From: DASQUK01 sp046723645
GTDB taxonomy: Bacteria; Actinomycetota; Acidimicrobiia; Acidimicrobiales; VFJN01
Assembly (NCBI GenBank): GCA_046723645.1
Contig: JBKOUY010000055.1
Location: forward strand, 1-8,759
DNA length: 8,759 bases
Reading direction: 5' to 3'
The notes beneath the pieces were generated by a model. It ran no database searches and was not told where the DNA came from. It worked only from the letters and a program-made list of their open reading frames with translations. The translations under genes and the position numbers were made by a program. Below, in pieces: positions 1-5,416 of this stretch. The stretch's first letter is position 1; the number at the start of each line of letters is the position of its first letter.

Positions 1-1
1 G

Positions 2-178
2 GCCGCGGACGACCTGGCGGCGGCCGAGGACCGCCGGCGGAGCGCCCAACGCGAGGTCGAGGCGGCTCGCGAGCGCGTGGACGCCGCGCGCCGCGACGCC
101 CGGCGGGCCGCAGCCGATGCACAGGAGGCCGAGGACCGGGCGCGCGAGGCCCGGACCGAGCGGGCAGAGTTGGGGTGA
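2..178 (+). CDS. 3' end of a charged coiled-coil protein (partial)
   Basis: Only the last 58 codons lie in the window; the open frame begins at base 2 and ends at TGA 176-178. The visible residues are almost entirely Ala, Arg, Glu, Asp and Gln, with no Pro and a single Gly as the last residue. That composition is what a long alpha-helical or coiled-coil C-terminus gives. Codons end overwhelmingly in G or C, which supports this frame over the others. I do not recognise the family; actinobacterial DivIVA-like, ATP-synthase-b-like and general helical scaffold proteins can all end this way. The stop overlaps a possible GTG (175-177) of the following VOC frame in a GTGA arrangement, so the two genes could be co-transcribed. 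Confidence 0.6.
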   Translation, partial: AADDLAAAEDRRRSAQREVEAARERVDAARRDARRAAADAQEAEDRAREARTERAELG

Positions 179-187
179 GCAACGGCC

Positions 188-194
188 AAGGAGG
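188..194 (+). promoter_or_regulatory. Ribosome binding site that sets the VOC gene start
   Basis: AAGGAGG lies seven bases before ATG 202. It favours that ATG over the in-frame GTG at 175, which has no comparable site before it. Confidence 0.7.
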
Positions 195-201
195 TTCCGC
201 C

Positions 202-585
202 ATGGCGAGCGTCACCGTGCGCTACATCGTCGACGACGTCGACGCGGCCATCGAGTTCTACGCCAAGCACCTCGGCTTCCACGAGGACATGCATCCGGCG
301 CCGACGTTCGCCATGCTGTCCCGCGGCGACCTGCGCCTGGCGCTCAGCGCACCGGGCGGGCCGGGCGGCGGTGGACAAGCGATGCCCGACGGCCGTGTGC
401 CGAAGCCCGGCGGATGGAACCGCTTCTCGCTCGAGGTGCCGGACCTGGAGGGTGCGGTTGACGACCTGCGGCAGGCGGGCGTGCACTTCCGGAACGACAT
501 CGTCCAGGGCGTGGGGGGCAAGCAGATCCTCATCGACGATCCGTCCGGCAACCCCGTCGAGCTGTTCGAGCCTGCGCCGCGCTGA
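202..585 (+). CDS. VOC superfamily (glyoxalase/bleomycin-resistance fold) protein
   Basis: This 127-residue protein has the size and shape of a small vicinal-oxygen-chelate (VOC) protein made of two beta-alpha-beta-beta-beta modules. The first module is residues 3-50, with the typical 'DDVDAAIEFYAKHLGF' helix (11-26). The second is residues 73-124, with 'VPDLEGAVDDLRQAGV' (79-94) and the closing 'DDPSGNPVELFEP' (112-124). VOC proteins include glyoxalases, extradiol dioxygenases and drug-binding resistance proteins; the substrate here cannot be read from sequence. Glu120 occupies the usual C-terminal metal-ligand position. The place where a His often starts the second module is Asn73, and no His starts the first beta strand, so a classical glyoxalase I metal site is doubtful. 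A Gly-rich linker sits at 52-58. The start is ATG 202 because of the strong Shine-Dalgarno sequence. The gene converges on the DUF664 gene with six bases between stops. Confidence 0.88.
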   Translation: MASVTVRYIVDDVDAAIEFYAKHLGFHEDMHPAPTFAMLSRGDLRLALSAPGGPGGGGQAMPDGRVPKPGGWNRFSLEVPDLEGAVDDLRQAGVHFRNDIVQGVGGKQILIDDPSGNPVELFEPAPR

Positions 586-591
586 TCGGGG

Positions 592-1104
592 TCACTCTCC
601 GGTCACGCCGTCGATGTTCTCGCGCAGCAGGTCGGCGTGACCGTTGTGGCGGGCGGTCTCCTCGATCATGTGCAGCATGATCCAGCGGAGGCTGAACGGC
701 TCGCCCCGGCGTGACGGCGTGGCCGCCACCCGGTCGAGGTCGCCGACCTCGGCGATCGCCGCCCGGCTGCGCTCACAGGCGTCGGCGTAGAGCGTGAGCA
801 GGTCCTCGGGCTCGTCGTCGACCGCGCTGTGGAACTCCCAGTCGGGGTCGGCGTCCCAGTCGACGCTCGCCCACGGCTCGCCGTCCTCACGGCCGAGCAG
901 CACCTTGCCGAACCAGCTTTCCTCGTTGAGGGCCAGGTGCTTGACCAGGCCGGCCAGCGTTAGCGTCGACGGCCCGAGCCTGGTCCCGAGCTGTTGCCGA
1001 TCGAGGCCGCTGATCTTCTGGACCAGCGTCGCGCGGTGGTAGTCGAGGAACTGGGAGAGGAGCGTCAGCTCGTCGCCCGTGGTGTCGGGGTCCGTGCGTT
1101 CCAT
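592..1104 (-). CDS. DinB-like / DUF664 family protein
   Basis: This 170-residue protein reads as a four-helix DinB-superfamily member of the DUF664 type. Diagnostic segments are 'LVKHLALNEESWF' (53-65), where His56 is the usual first metal ligand, and the C-terminal 'HMIEETARHNGHADLLRE' (145-162), whose His153 and His156 would complete a metal site. Related DinB proteins include mycothiol- and bacillithiol-dependent S-transferases. A thiol-transferase or detoxification role is plausible for an actinobacterium but is inferred. The frame stays open upstream to 1503, but the conserved domain starts just after ATG 1102-1104. That ATG has a TAGGGT -10 box eight bases before it, pointing to a leaderless mRNA. 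There is no good Shine-Dalgarno sequence, which fits. Its 3' end meets that of the VOC gene. Confidence 0.88.
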   Translation of the reverse strand: MERTDPDTTGDELTLLSQFLDYHRATLVQKISGLDRQQLGTRLGPSTLTLAGLVKHLALNEESWFGKVLLGREDGEPWASVDWDADPDWEFHSAVDDEPEDLLTLYADACERSRAAIAEVGDLDRVAATPSRRGEPFSLRWIMLHMIEETARHNGHADLLRENIDGVTGE

Positions 1105-1112
1105 GACCGGCG

Positions 1113-1118
1113 ACCCTA
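1113..1118 (-). promoter_or_regulatory. Leaderless -10 box for the DUF664 gene
   Basis: Read on the minus strand, TAGGGT (TANNNT) ends eight bases before the ATG at 1104, the spacing expected when transcription starts at or next to the start codon. No convincing TTGACA-like -35 was seen. A 12-bp palindrome (CCGGA-AG-TCCGG, 1129-1140) lies just upstream and could be an operator. Confidence 0.45.
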
Positions 1119-1215
1119 CGCGGCCCTCCCGGAAGTCCGGTTCCAAGCGGCGTTCCGAAGCGTCGAATCCCGGCCGATCCGAACGCTGGAACCGCGCACG
1201 CACGGTCGGCGTTTC

Positions 1216-1242
1216 GGTTGGAACGCATGCCATGGCGGGTAA
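1216..1242 (+). promoter_or_regulatory. Possible SigB/SigF-type stress promoter
   Basis: GGTTG (1216-1220), a 16-base spacer and GGGTAA (1237-1242) resemble the actinobacterial SigF/SigB pattern (GGTTT, about 15-17 bases, GGGTAT). Transcription would start near 1249-1250, about 27 bases before ATG 1277, leaving room for the AAGGAG site. The rest of the 172-base divergent spacer (1105-1276) holds several GGAAC/GTTCC motifs (for example GGAAC at 1188-1192 with CGTTT at 1210-1214), so an ECF-type promoter is an alternative. Both are reads by eye. Confidence 0.35.
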
Positions 1243-1276
1243 TGCACGCGCAGCGGGCGAGACGTAAGGAGTCACG

Positions 1277-1546
1277 ATGGCTACGACGAGGCAGCGGCAG
1301 GCCGCCAAGCGCAACGTGCGCAAGGCGACCAAGGCCGCCAAGAAGCAGAAGACGATCGCCCAGATGCCGAAGAAGACGCGCACCGCGCTCGGCAAGCAGG
1401 GCGCGGCGGTGGCCAGGCGGAAGCGGACCGGAGGGTCGCAGCCCAAGACCCGCCAGGAGCTGTACCGCGAGGCCCAGCGCCGCAACATCCCGGGTCGGTC
1501 CAAGATGGGACGCGACGAGCTGGCGCGCGCGCTCGGCCAGCGGTAG
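1277..1546 (+). CDS. Small, very basic protein with Rho_N-like C-terminus
   Basis: This 89-residue protein is rich in Lys and Arg. Residues 1-55 are a basic, Ala-rich tail with KAAKK-type runs like those of actinobacterial HU-like or histone-H1-like proteins. Residues 58-87 ('TRQELYREAQRRNIPGRSKM' and on to 'DELARAL') match the short helix-turn-helix of the Rho termination factor N-terminal (Rho_N/SAP-like) fold: a 'T-x-x-E-L-Y-x-x-A' helix, 'I-x-G-R-S-K-M', then 'x-x-E-L-x-x-A-L'. Such folds bind nucleic acid, so a nucleoid-associated or RNA-binding role is inferred; no specific target can be named. The start is firm: AAGGAG (1266-1271) is five bases before the ATG. A possible stress-sigma promoter lies upstream. 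The gene stands alone, with no partner in the same operon. Confidence 0.82.
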   Translation: MATTRQRQAAKRNVRKATKAAKKQKTIAQMPKKTRTALGKQGAAVARRKRTGGSQPKTRQELYREAQRRNIPGRSKMGRDELARALGQR

Positions 1547-1550
1547 GTCT

Positions 1551-1573
1551 CGTCGATCTACCCGTCGATCTAC
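1551..1573 (+). repeat. Two direct copies of CGTCGATCTAC
   Basis: The 11-mer CGTCGATCTAC occurs at 1551-1561 and again at 1563-1573, a 12-base period, in the 79-base spacer just after the basic-protein gene. It lies 40-60 bases upstream of the aldo/keto reductase promoter and could be a tandem activator site or simply a slippage duplication. Confidence 0.5.
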
Positions 1574-1612
1574 ACGGCCAGCGGGCCCGACCATGTCGCC
1601 CGAGCCGTCACC

Positions 1613-1618
1613 TAGCCT
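1613..1618 (+). promoter_or_regulatory. Leaderless -10 box for the aldo/keto reductase
   Basis: TAGCCT (TANNNT) ends seven bases before ATG 1626, and there is no Shine-Dalgarno sequence between them. This supports 1626 over the in-frame ATG at 1593. No clear -35 was seen. Confidence 0.4.
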
Positions 1619-1625
1619 TGGCGGC

Positions 1626-2516
1626 ATGATCGACCGCGCCGCCTTCGGACGCACGGGCCACGACAGCAGCCGTGTCATCTTCGGTGGCGCCGCGCTCTCC
1701 GCCATGCGACAGGAGCGGGCCGACGAGCTGCTGCCCGTGCTACTGGAGGCAGGCGTCAACCACCTGGACGTCGCCGCGTCGTACGGCGATGCCGAACTGC
1801 GCCTGGCGCCGTGGCTGGCCGCACATCCCGACGAGTTCTTCGTCGCCACCAAGACCGGCGACCGCGGCGGCGACGCGGCGCGGGCGAGCCTCGAGCGATC
1901 GCTGGCGCGGCTCGGGGTCGACCACGTCGACCTGATCCAGCTGCACAACCTGGTGGAGCCCGACGAGTGGGACGTGGCCTTCGGCCCGGGCGGCGCGGTC
2001 GAGGCCCTGGCGAGGGCCCGCGACGAGGGCCTCACCCGCTTCGTGGGCGTCACCGGCCACGGCCTGCGGATCGCGCGGATGCACGCCCGCAGCCTCGAGC
2101 GCTTCGACTTCGACTCGGTCCTGTTGCCGTACAGCTACCTGCTGCTGCAGCACGACGCCTACCGCGCCGACGTCGAGCGCTTGCTGGCGATGTGCGAGGA
2201 ACGGAACGTGGCGACGCAGACCATCAAGGCGGTGGCGCGCCGCCGGTGGAGGGACCACGAGCGCCACTTCTCCTGGTACGAGCCCCTGGCCGACGACGGC
2301 GCCGTCGATCGCGCCGTGCGCTACGTGCTGCGCGACCCTGGGCTGTTCCTCGTCACCTCCAGCGACGCCCGCCTGCTGCGGGCCACCTTGGCGGCCGCGG
2401 CGCGCGTGGGCATCGAGCCGCCTCCCGCCAACGACGAGCTCGAGCGCGACGCGGTGGCGCACGACATGGAGCCGCTGTTCGACGGGTCCGAGCTCGAGCG
2501 GGTCGGGCCCGCCTGA
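1626..2516 (+). CDS. Aldo/keto reductase family protein
   Basis: This 296-residue protein is an NAD(P)H-dependent oxidoreductase of the (beta/alpha)8 aldo/keto reductase fold. The full catalytic tetrad is visible: Asp48 and Tyr53 in 'NHLDVAASYGDAE', Lys76 in 'FFVATKTGDR', and His107 in 'DLIQLHNL'. The N-terminal hairpin and first strand ('FGRTGHDSSRVIFGGAA', 7-23) and 'GLTRFVGVTGHG' (135-146) are also typical. The C-terminal barrel segment has 'FLVTSSD' (241-247), the usual cofactor-phosphate region. There is no ferredoxin-like Cys cluster, so it is not the Fe-S fusion class. The substrate is unknown; members reduce aldehydes, ketones and sugars. The frame is open back to 1218, but that part overlaps the basic-protein gene in another frame and has no family similarity. 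The gene ends just before a strong hairpin. Confidence 0.92.
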   Translation: MIDRAAFGRTGHDSSRVIFGGAALSAMRQERADELLPVLLEAGVNHLDVAASYGDAELRLAPWLAAHPDEFFVATKTGDRGGDAARASLERSLARLGVDHVDLIQLHNLVEPDEWDVAFGPGGAVEALARARDEGLTRFVGVTGHGLRIARMHARSLERFDFDSVLLPYSYLLLQHDAYRADVERLLAMCEERNVATQTIKAVARRRWRDHERHFSWYEPLADDGAVDRAVRYVLRDPGLFLVTSSDARLLRATLAAAARVGIEPPPANDELERDAVAHDMEPLFDGSELERVGPA

Positions 2517-2519
2517 CGA

Positions 2520-2541
2520 GGCCGCCGCGCGGCCGGCGGCC
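2520..2541 (+). terminator. GC-rich hairpin after the aldo/keto reductase
   Basis: GGCCGCC (2520-2526) pairs perfectly with GGCGGCC (2535-2541) around an eight-base loop, starting four bases after the stop. It is followed by a moderately T-rich stretch (GAGTTGTTGTTCG) rather than a true U tract, so it is terminator-like. High-GC actinobacteria often use such hairpins. Confidence 0.5.
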
Positions 2542-2566
2542 ACGAGTTGTTGTTCGCCCCAGCCCC

Positions 2567-2595
2567 TTGCGGGGAGCGAGTGGAAGAAGTAGGGT
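2567..2595 (+). promoter_or_regulatory. Promoter of the PhnB-type VOC gene
   Basis: TTGCGG (2567-2572) and TAGGGT (2590-2595) are separated by exactly 17 bases, a good fit to a housekeeping sigma promoter. Transcription would start near 2602, giving a leader of about 54 bases that carries the LexA-like palindrome and a GGCC-rich hairpin before the Shine-Dalgarno sequence. Confidence 0.5.
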
Positions 2596-2598
2596 CCA

Positions 2599-2612
2599 CG
2601 AACGCACGTTCG
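2599..2612 (+). promoter_or_regulatory. LexA (SOS) box-like operator
   Basis: CGAACGCACGTTCG is a perfect match to the Gram-positive/actinobacterial LexA consensus CGAACRNRYGTTCG, with fully symmetric arms CGAACG and CGTTCG. It begins three bases after the TAGGGT -10 box and covers the predicted transcription start, a position where a bound repressor would block initiation. The gene controlled would be the VOC protein at 2656. The match is seen directly; LexA binding is inferred. Confidence 0.6.
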
Positions 2613-2655
2613 CCTTCGGCCGGAGGGCCGGGGTGCCGGGATCGGGAGGTGTGCC

Positions 2656-3123
2656 ATGGCAGTGAAGCCAATCCCCGAGGGCTACCCGCGGGTGTCGCCG
2701 TACCTGGTGGTCGACGGAGCCCAGAAGGCGATCGAGTTCTACACGACGGTCCTGGGCTTCACCGAGCGGATGAGGATGCCCGGGCCCGATGGGCGGATCG
2801 GCCACGCCGAGCTGCAGCTCGGCGACTCGGTGGTCATGCTGGCCGACGAGTTTCCCGAGATGGGCATCAAGGCTCCGAGCGCGTACGGCGGCTCACCCGT
2901 CAGCCTCACCGTCTACGTCGAAGACGTCGACGCCACATTCGAGAAGGCGACGGCCGCGGGTGCCACCGTCGTGCGGTCCCTCGAGAACCAGTTCTACGGC
3001 GACCGGTCGGCCACATGGGACGATCCCTTCGGCCACCGCTGGACCATCAACACCCACGTCGAGGACGTGTCGCCCGAGGAGATGGGGCGCCGCGCCGCCG
3101 AGATGGGCCAGGGCCAGGGCTAA
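2656..3123 (+). CDS. PhnB/YdhE-type VOC family protein
   Basis: This 155-residue VOC protein belongs to the PhnB-like (3-demethylubiquinone-9 methyltransferase-like) branch. It begins 'PEGYPRVSPYLVVDGAQKAI' (7-26). It then has 'FYTTVLGFTERMRMPGPDGR' (28-47), His50 in 'IGHAEL', the second module 'VSLTVYVEDVDATFEKATAA' (82-101), and the diagnostic tail in which 'QFYGDRSATWDDPFGHRWTI' (112-131) is followed by 'NTHVEDVSPEEM' (132-143). Despite the family name these proteins are not methyltransferases; most are uncharacterised, and related ones bind or modify small electrophiles or antibiotics. The start at ATG 2656 is supported by GGGAGGT (2644-2650) five bases upstream. A good promoter overlapped by a LexA-like box precedes it, suggesting induction by DNA damage. 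This would fit a role against a DNA-damaging or reactive compound, which is inference. Confidence 0.9.
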   Translation: MAVKPIPEGYPRVSPYLVVDGAQKAIEFYTTVLGFTERMRMPGPDGRIGHAELQLGDSVVMLADEFPEMGIKAPSAYGGSPVSLTVYVEDVDATFEKATAAGATVVRSLENQFYGDRSATWDDPFGHRWTINTHVEDVSPEEMGRRAAEMGQGQG

Positions 3124-3124
3124 C

Positions 3125-3151
3125 GGCCCAACGACGTCGCGGCTCTGGGCC
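3125..3151 (+). terminator. Possible hairpin after the VOC gene
   Basis: GGCCCA (3125-3130) can pair with TGGGCC (3146-3151) across a 15-base loop that itself holds the palindrome CGACGTCG (3132-3139). It starts right after the TAA stop. There is no U tract, so termination is uncertain. Confidence 0.3.
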
Positions 3152-3169
3152 AGCGGGCAGGCCGGGACG

Positions 3170-3583
3170 GTGGCTCGATCGGCGGTCCGCCTCGCCCTCG
3201 CGTTGCTCGTGGCGCAGGGCCTGATCGTGGGCGTCTGGGCGGCGGCGTGGCCGCGCTCGTTCTACGACGACTTCCCGGGAGGCGGACGGACCTGGGTGTC
3301 GGTCGACGGACCGTACAACGAGCATCTGGTGCGCGACTTCGGCGACCTCAACCTCGCCCTCGCGGTCGTCACCCTGGTGGCGCTGATCGCGTTGACCCGG
3401 GTGGTGGCGCTGGCCGCCGCCCTCGGCTGGATCGTCTACCAGGCCCCCCACCTCGTCTATCACCTGCGCCACCTCGACCTGTACGACACGAGCGACAAGG
3501 TGGCCAACGTGGCCAGCCTCGTCCTTGCCCTGGCCCTGCCGATGGTGGTGCTCGTGGGAGCTCGCCGGCTCCGTCCGGGCTAG
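3170..3583 (+). CDS. Small four-helix integral membrane protein
   Basis: This 137-residue protein has four hydrophobic segments at about 6-27, 59-79, 82-104 and 114-134. Charged or polar loops lie between them ('FYDDFPGGGRTW...NEHLVRDFGDLN' at about 29-63 and 'HLRHLDLYDTSDK' at about 104-116). The conserved-looking features 'RDFGDLNLALAVV' and 'YQAPHLVYHLRHLD' recall uncharacterised actinobacterial membrane proteins of a DUF4345-like kind; I cannot name a function. The start GTG 3170 is the first one placed sensibly before helix 1, but its Shine-Dalgarno sequence is weak (GCCGGGAC), so the start is moderately sure. The gene may be read through from the VOC gene 46 bases upstream. Its final codons and TAG stop lie inside the first unit of the 67-bp tandem repeat. 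Confidence 0.75.
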   Translation: MARSAVRLALALLVAQGLIVGVWAAAWPRSFYDDFPGGGRTWVSVDGPYNEHLVRDFGDLNLALAVVTLVALIALTRVVALAAALGWIVYQAPHLVYHLRHLDLYDTSDKVANVASLVLALALPMVVLVGARRLRPG

Positions 3584-3774
3584 CAGAAGCGGCGCGGGGC
3601 GCGTGCCGGCTTGGACGGTGGCGGCCCGCGGTCTCGGGTAGTCCGGGCTAGCAGACGCGGCGCGGGCGCGTGCCGGCTTGGACGGTGGCGGCCCGCGGTC
3701 TCGGGTAGTCCGGGCTAGCAGACGCGGCGCGGGCGCGTGCCGGCTTGGACGGTGGCGGCCCGCGGTCTCGGGTA
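3573..3774 (+). repeat. Three tandem copies of a 67/68-bp unit
   Basis: Units lie at 3573-3640 (68 bp), 3641-3707 (67 bp) and 3708-3774 (67 bp), directly abutting. Each starts GTCCGGGCTAGCAGA and ends GCGGTCTCGGGTA. Units 2 and 3 are identical; unit 1 differs by one substitution (AGAAGC for AGACGC) and one extra G. Unit 1 contains the last codons and TAG stop of the membrane protein; unit 3 ends 26 bases before the LCP start codon. Within a unit, GTCC...GGAC and GGC...GCC can pair around a GC-rich loop, so each could fold as RNA. There are no unique spacers, so this is not a CRISPR array. The unit length is not a multiple of three, and no gene is apparent in 3584-3800. Confidence 0.95.
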
Positions 3775-3788
3775 GCGCCCGCTCCACG

Positions 3789-3794
3789 TAGGAT
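3789..3794 (+). promoter_or_regulatory. Leaderless -10 box for the LCP gene
   Basis: TAGGAT ends six bases before GTG 3801. The same TAGGAT-six bases-GTG arrangement precedes the soxR-like gene. The matching -35 region would fall at the end of the third repeat unit and shows no TTGACA-like sequence. Confidence 0.5.
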
Positions 3795-3800
3795 CCGTGC

Positions 3801-5309
3801 GTGGAGATGCCGGGCGCGGGATCCGGTGGGGCCGATGGTCGGCATCGCCGTGGGCGGACGAGCGGCGGGGCGCGCCGCCGGCGGCGCCGCACGTGGGGCC
3901 AGCGCCTCGCCCTCACCCTCGGGTGCGTCTGCGCGCTGGCTCTCGGGGCCAGCGCGGCCGCGCTCGGCTACGTCTACCGCAAGTACGAGCGCCTGCCCCG
4001 CGTCGAACTGAGCGGCGTGCTCGACGATGCGTCCGACTCCGGCGGGCCGGAGAACTACCTGGTCGTCGGCATCGAGAGCGCCGAGGGCCTCGCTCCCGAC
4101 GATCCGGTGCGGATAGGGCGTGCCGGAGCGGGCAAGTCCGACACGATCATGATCGTGCGGATCGACCCGAAGGAGCGCGGCGCCAAGCTGCTGTCGCTGC
4201 CGCGTGACCTGTGGGTCCCGATCGCCGGCACCGGCCACAGCCGCAAGATCAACGCCGCCGTCGAGATCGGGGGCGCGCCGCTGCTCATCCGCACGATCGA
4301 CCAGAACTTCGGCATCGACATCCACCACTACGTGCAGGTCGACTTCGCCGCCTTCCGGGACCTGGTCGACGCGATCGGCGGTGTGCCCATCTACTTCCCC
4401 TATCCCGCCCGTGACCGCGAGATCGGCCTCGACATCCGCAGGACCGGCTGCGTCACGCTCGATCCCGTCCAGGCGCTCGCATTCGTGCGCTCGCGCACCT
4501 ACGAGCAGCTGATCGACGGCGAATGGCAGGTCGACCTGCGCCTCCCCGACATCGGGCGGATCGGCCGCCAGCAGGCGTTCATCCGCAAGGCGCTCAACCG
4601 CGCCAGCGAGCGGGGCGCCCGCAATCCCGGCACGCTCGACCGGCTCATCGACGTCGGCCTCGACGGCATCACCGTCGACCAGGGGCTGACCGCCGGGGAC
4701 CTGTTCGACCTCGGGCGCCGCTTCCGGTCGTTCGATCCCGACAACCTCGAGACCTACTCGCTCGACGGCGCCGTGACGCCCGACACGGTGGGTGATGCGG
4801 ACATCCTGCGACTCGACGAGCGGGCGGCGGCGCCGATCTTCGACCTGTTCCGCGACCGGCGACAGTCCGCGAACGGGGCCGAGACGGACCTCGAGCCGTC
4901 GTCGGTCCACCTCAGGGTTCTCAACGGCACCGGGCAGCCGCACGAGGCGACCGACGCCGGGGCGGCCCTCGAGGCCGCCGGCTTCGCGATCGACGGCGTC
5001 GGCGACAATCCCGTCCTCGGGAACGACCAGACTCTTGTGCAGTACCCGCCGGGCCAGCAGGCGGCCGCCGACCTCGTGGCGAGCTGGCTGGCGGGCGGGG
5101 CCGAGCTCGAGGAGGTCGACGGCGCCGACGGCATCGTGGTGATCACCGGCTCCGACTGGGACGGGGTGCGCGACCGACCCAGGGCGGCGTCCGGCTCCAC
5201 CGACACCACCACCACGTCGGAGGCCGACGGGACGTCGGACTCAACGACGTCGAGCCGTCCGAGTCGCTCGACCACGTCGACGACGAATCCCGCCGCGCGC
5301 GAGTGCTAG
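3801..5309 (+). CDS. LytR-CpsA-Psr (LCP) family cell-wall glycopolymer ligase
   Basis: LCP proteins transfer undecaprenyl-linked polymers (teichoic acids, arabinogalactan, capsule) to peptidoglycan on the outer face of the membrane. The 502-residue protein has a basic cytoplasmic N-terminus (1-34), one membrane anchor (about 35-58) and an LCP domain (about 84-265). Conserved elements in the domain are 'NYLVVGIES' (85-93), 'KSDTIMIVRID' (112-122), 'LLSLPRDLWV' (130-139, Arg135 and Asp136), 'KINAA' (149-153), 'DFAAFRDLVDAIGGV' (181-195), 'ALAFVRSR' (225-232) and 'DIGRIGRQQAFI' (250-261). A LytR_C domain follows (about 368-450, 'HLRVLNGTG...AGFAIDGVGD'), as is common in actinobacterial LCP proteins. 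The tail (about 463-497) is Thr/Ser-rich and probably extended in the wall. The GTG start is chosen for its TAGGAT leaderless promoter; ATG 3807 is an alternative two codons on. Confidence 0.93.
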   Translation: MEMPGAGSGGADGRHRRGRTSGGARRRRRRTWGQRLALTLGCVCALALGASAAALGYVYRKYERLPRVELSGVLDDASDSGGPENYLVVGIESAEGLAPDDPVRIGRAGAGKSDTIMIVRIDPKERGAKLLSLPRDLWVPIAGTGHSRKINAAVEIGGAPLLIRTIDQNFGIDIHHYVQVDFAAFRDLVDAIGGVPIYFPYPARDREIGLDIRRTGCVTLDPVQALAFVRSRTYEQLIDGEWQVDLRLPDIGRIGRQQAFIRKALNRASERGARNPGTLDRLIDVGLDGITVDQGLTAGDLFDLGRRFRSFDPDNLETYSLDGAVTPDTVGDADILRLDERAAAPIFDLFRDRRQSANGAETDLEPSSVHLRVLNGTGQPHEATDAGAALEAAGFAIDGVGDNPVLGNDQTLVQYPPGQQAAADLVASWLAGGAELEEVDGADGIVVITGSDWDGVRDRPRAASGSTDTTTTSEADGTSDSTTSSRPSRSTTSTTNPAAREC

Positions 5310-5311
5310 TT

Positions 5312-5326
5312 CCCCACCTGTTGGGG
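5312..5326 (+). terminator. Short hairpin after the LCP gene
   Basis: CCCCA (5312-5316) pairs with TGGGG (5322-5326) around a five-base loop, two bases after the TAG stop. The stem is short and there is no U tract. Confidence 0.3.
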
Positions 5327-5365
5327 TAGCTCACGGCCACCGGCAGTAGACAGGCCGGCGTGCCT

Positions 5366-5382
5366 CGGCGGCTCGGCCGCCG
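5366..5382 (+). other. Perfect 7-bp stem-loop upstream of the permease promoter
   Basis: CGGCGGC and GCCGCCG flank the loop TCG, ending four bases before the TACGAT -10 box. It may be a second terminator hairpin for the LCP gene or an operator over the -35 region. No T tract follows. Confidence 0.4.
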
Positions 5383-5386
5383 GTCC

Positions 5387-5392
5387 TACGAT
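5387..5392 (+). promoter_or_regulatory. -10 box for the AI-2E family permease
   Basis: TACGAT (TANNNT) would start transcription near 5399, leaving an 18-base leader with the AGGAGGA ribosome site. No -35 is recognisable; the position is occupied by the 5366-5382 hairpin. Confidence 0.4.
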
Positions 5393-5405
5393 GCGCCCAC
5401 TGCCC

Positions 5406-5412
5406 AGGAGGA
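5406..5412 (+). promoter_or_regulatory. Ribosome binding site that sets the permease start
   Basis: AGGAGGA lies four bases before GTG 5417. It favours that start over the in-frame upstream start at 5360, which would place the -10 box and the hairpin inside the coding region. Confidence 0.6.
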
Positions 5413-5416
5413 CCGA

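Noticed and set aside
1105..1503. N-terminal extension of the DUF664 frame
   Set aside because: It is antisense to the basic-protein gene and lacks family similarity; ATG 1104 has a -10 box at leaderless spacing.
1218..1625. N-terminal extension of the aldo/keto reductase frame
   Set aside because: It overlaps the basic-protein gene in another frame, is Arg/Ser/Pro-rich, and the conserved fold begins right after ATG 1626.
887..2053. Minus-strand open frame (388 codons) spanning the DUF664, basic-protein and aldo/keto reductase genes
   Set aside because: It crosses three supported genes in antisense or out of frame and has Ser/Arg-rich shadow composition.
3573..3774. CRISPR array
   Set aside because: The three units abut directly with no unique spacers, are 67/68 bp long, and no cas gene is present.
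3648..4943. Long minus-strand open frame (431 codons) opposite the LCP gene
   Set aside because: It is antisense to a clear LCP protein and its composition (Val/Asp/Arg-rich, low complexity) is typical of a shadow frame in GC-rich DNA; it also runs into the repeats.
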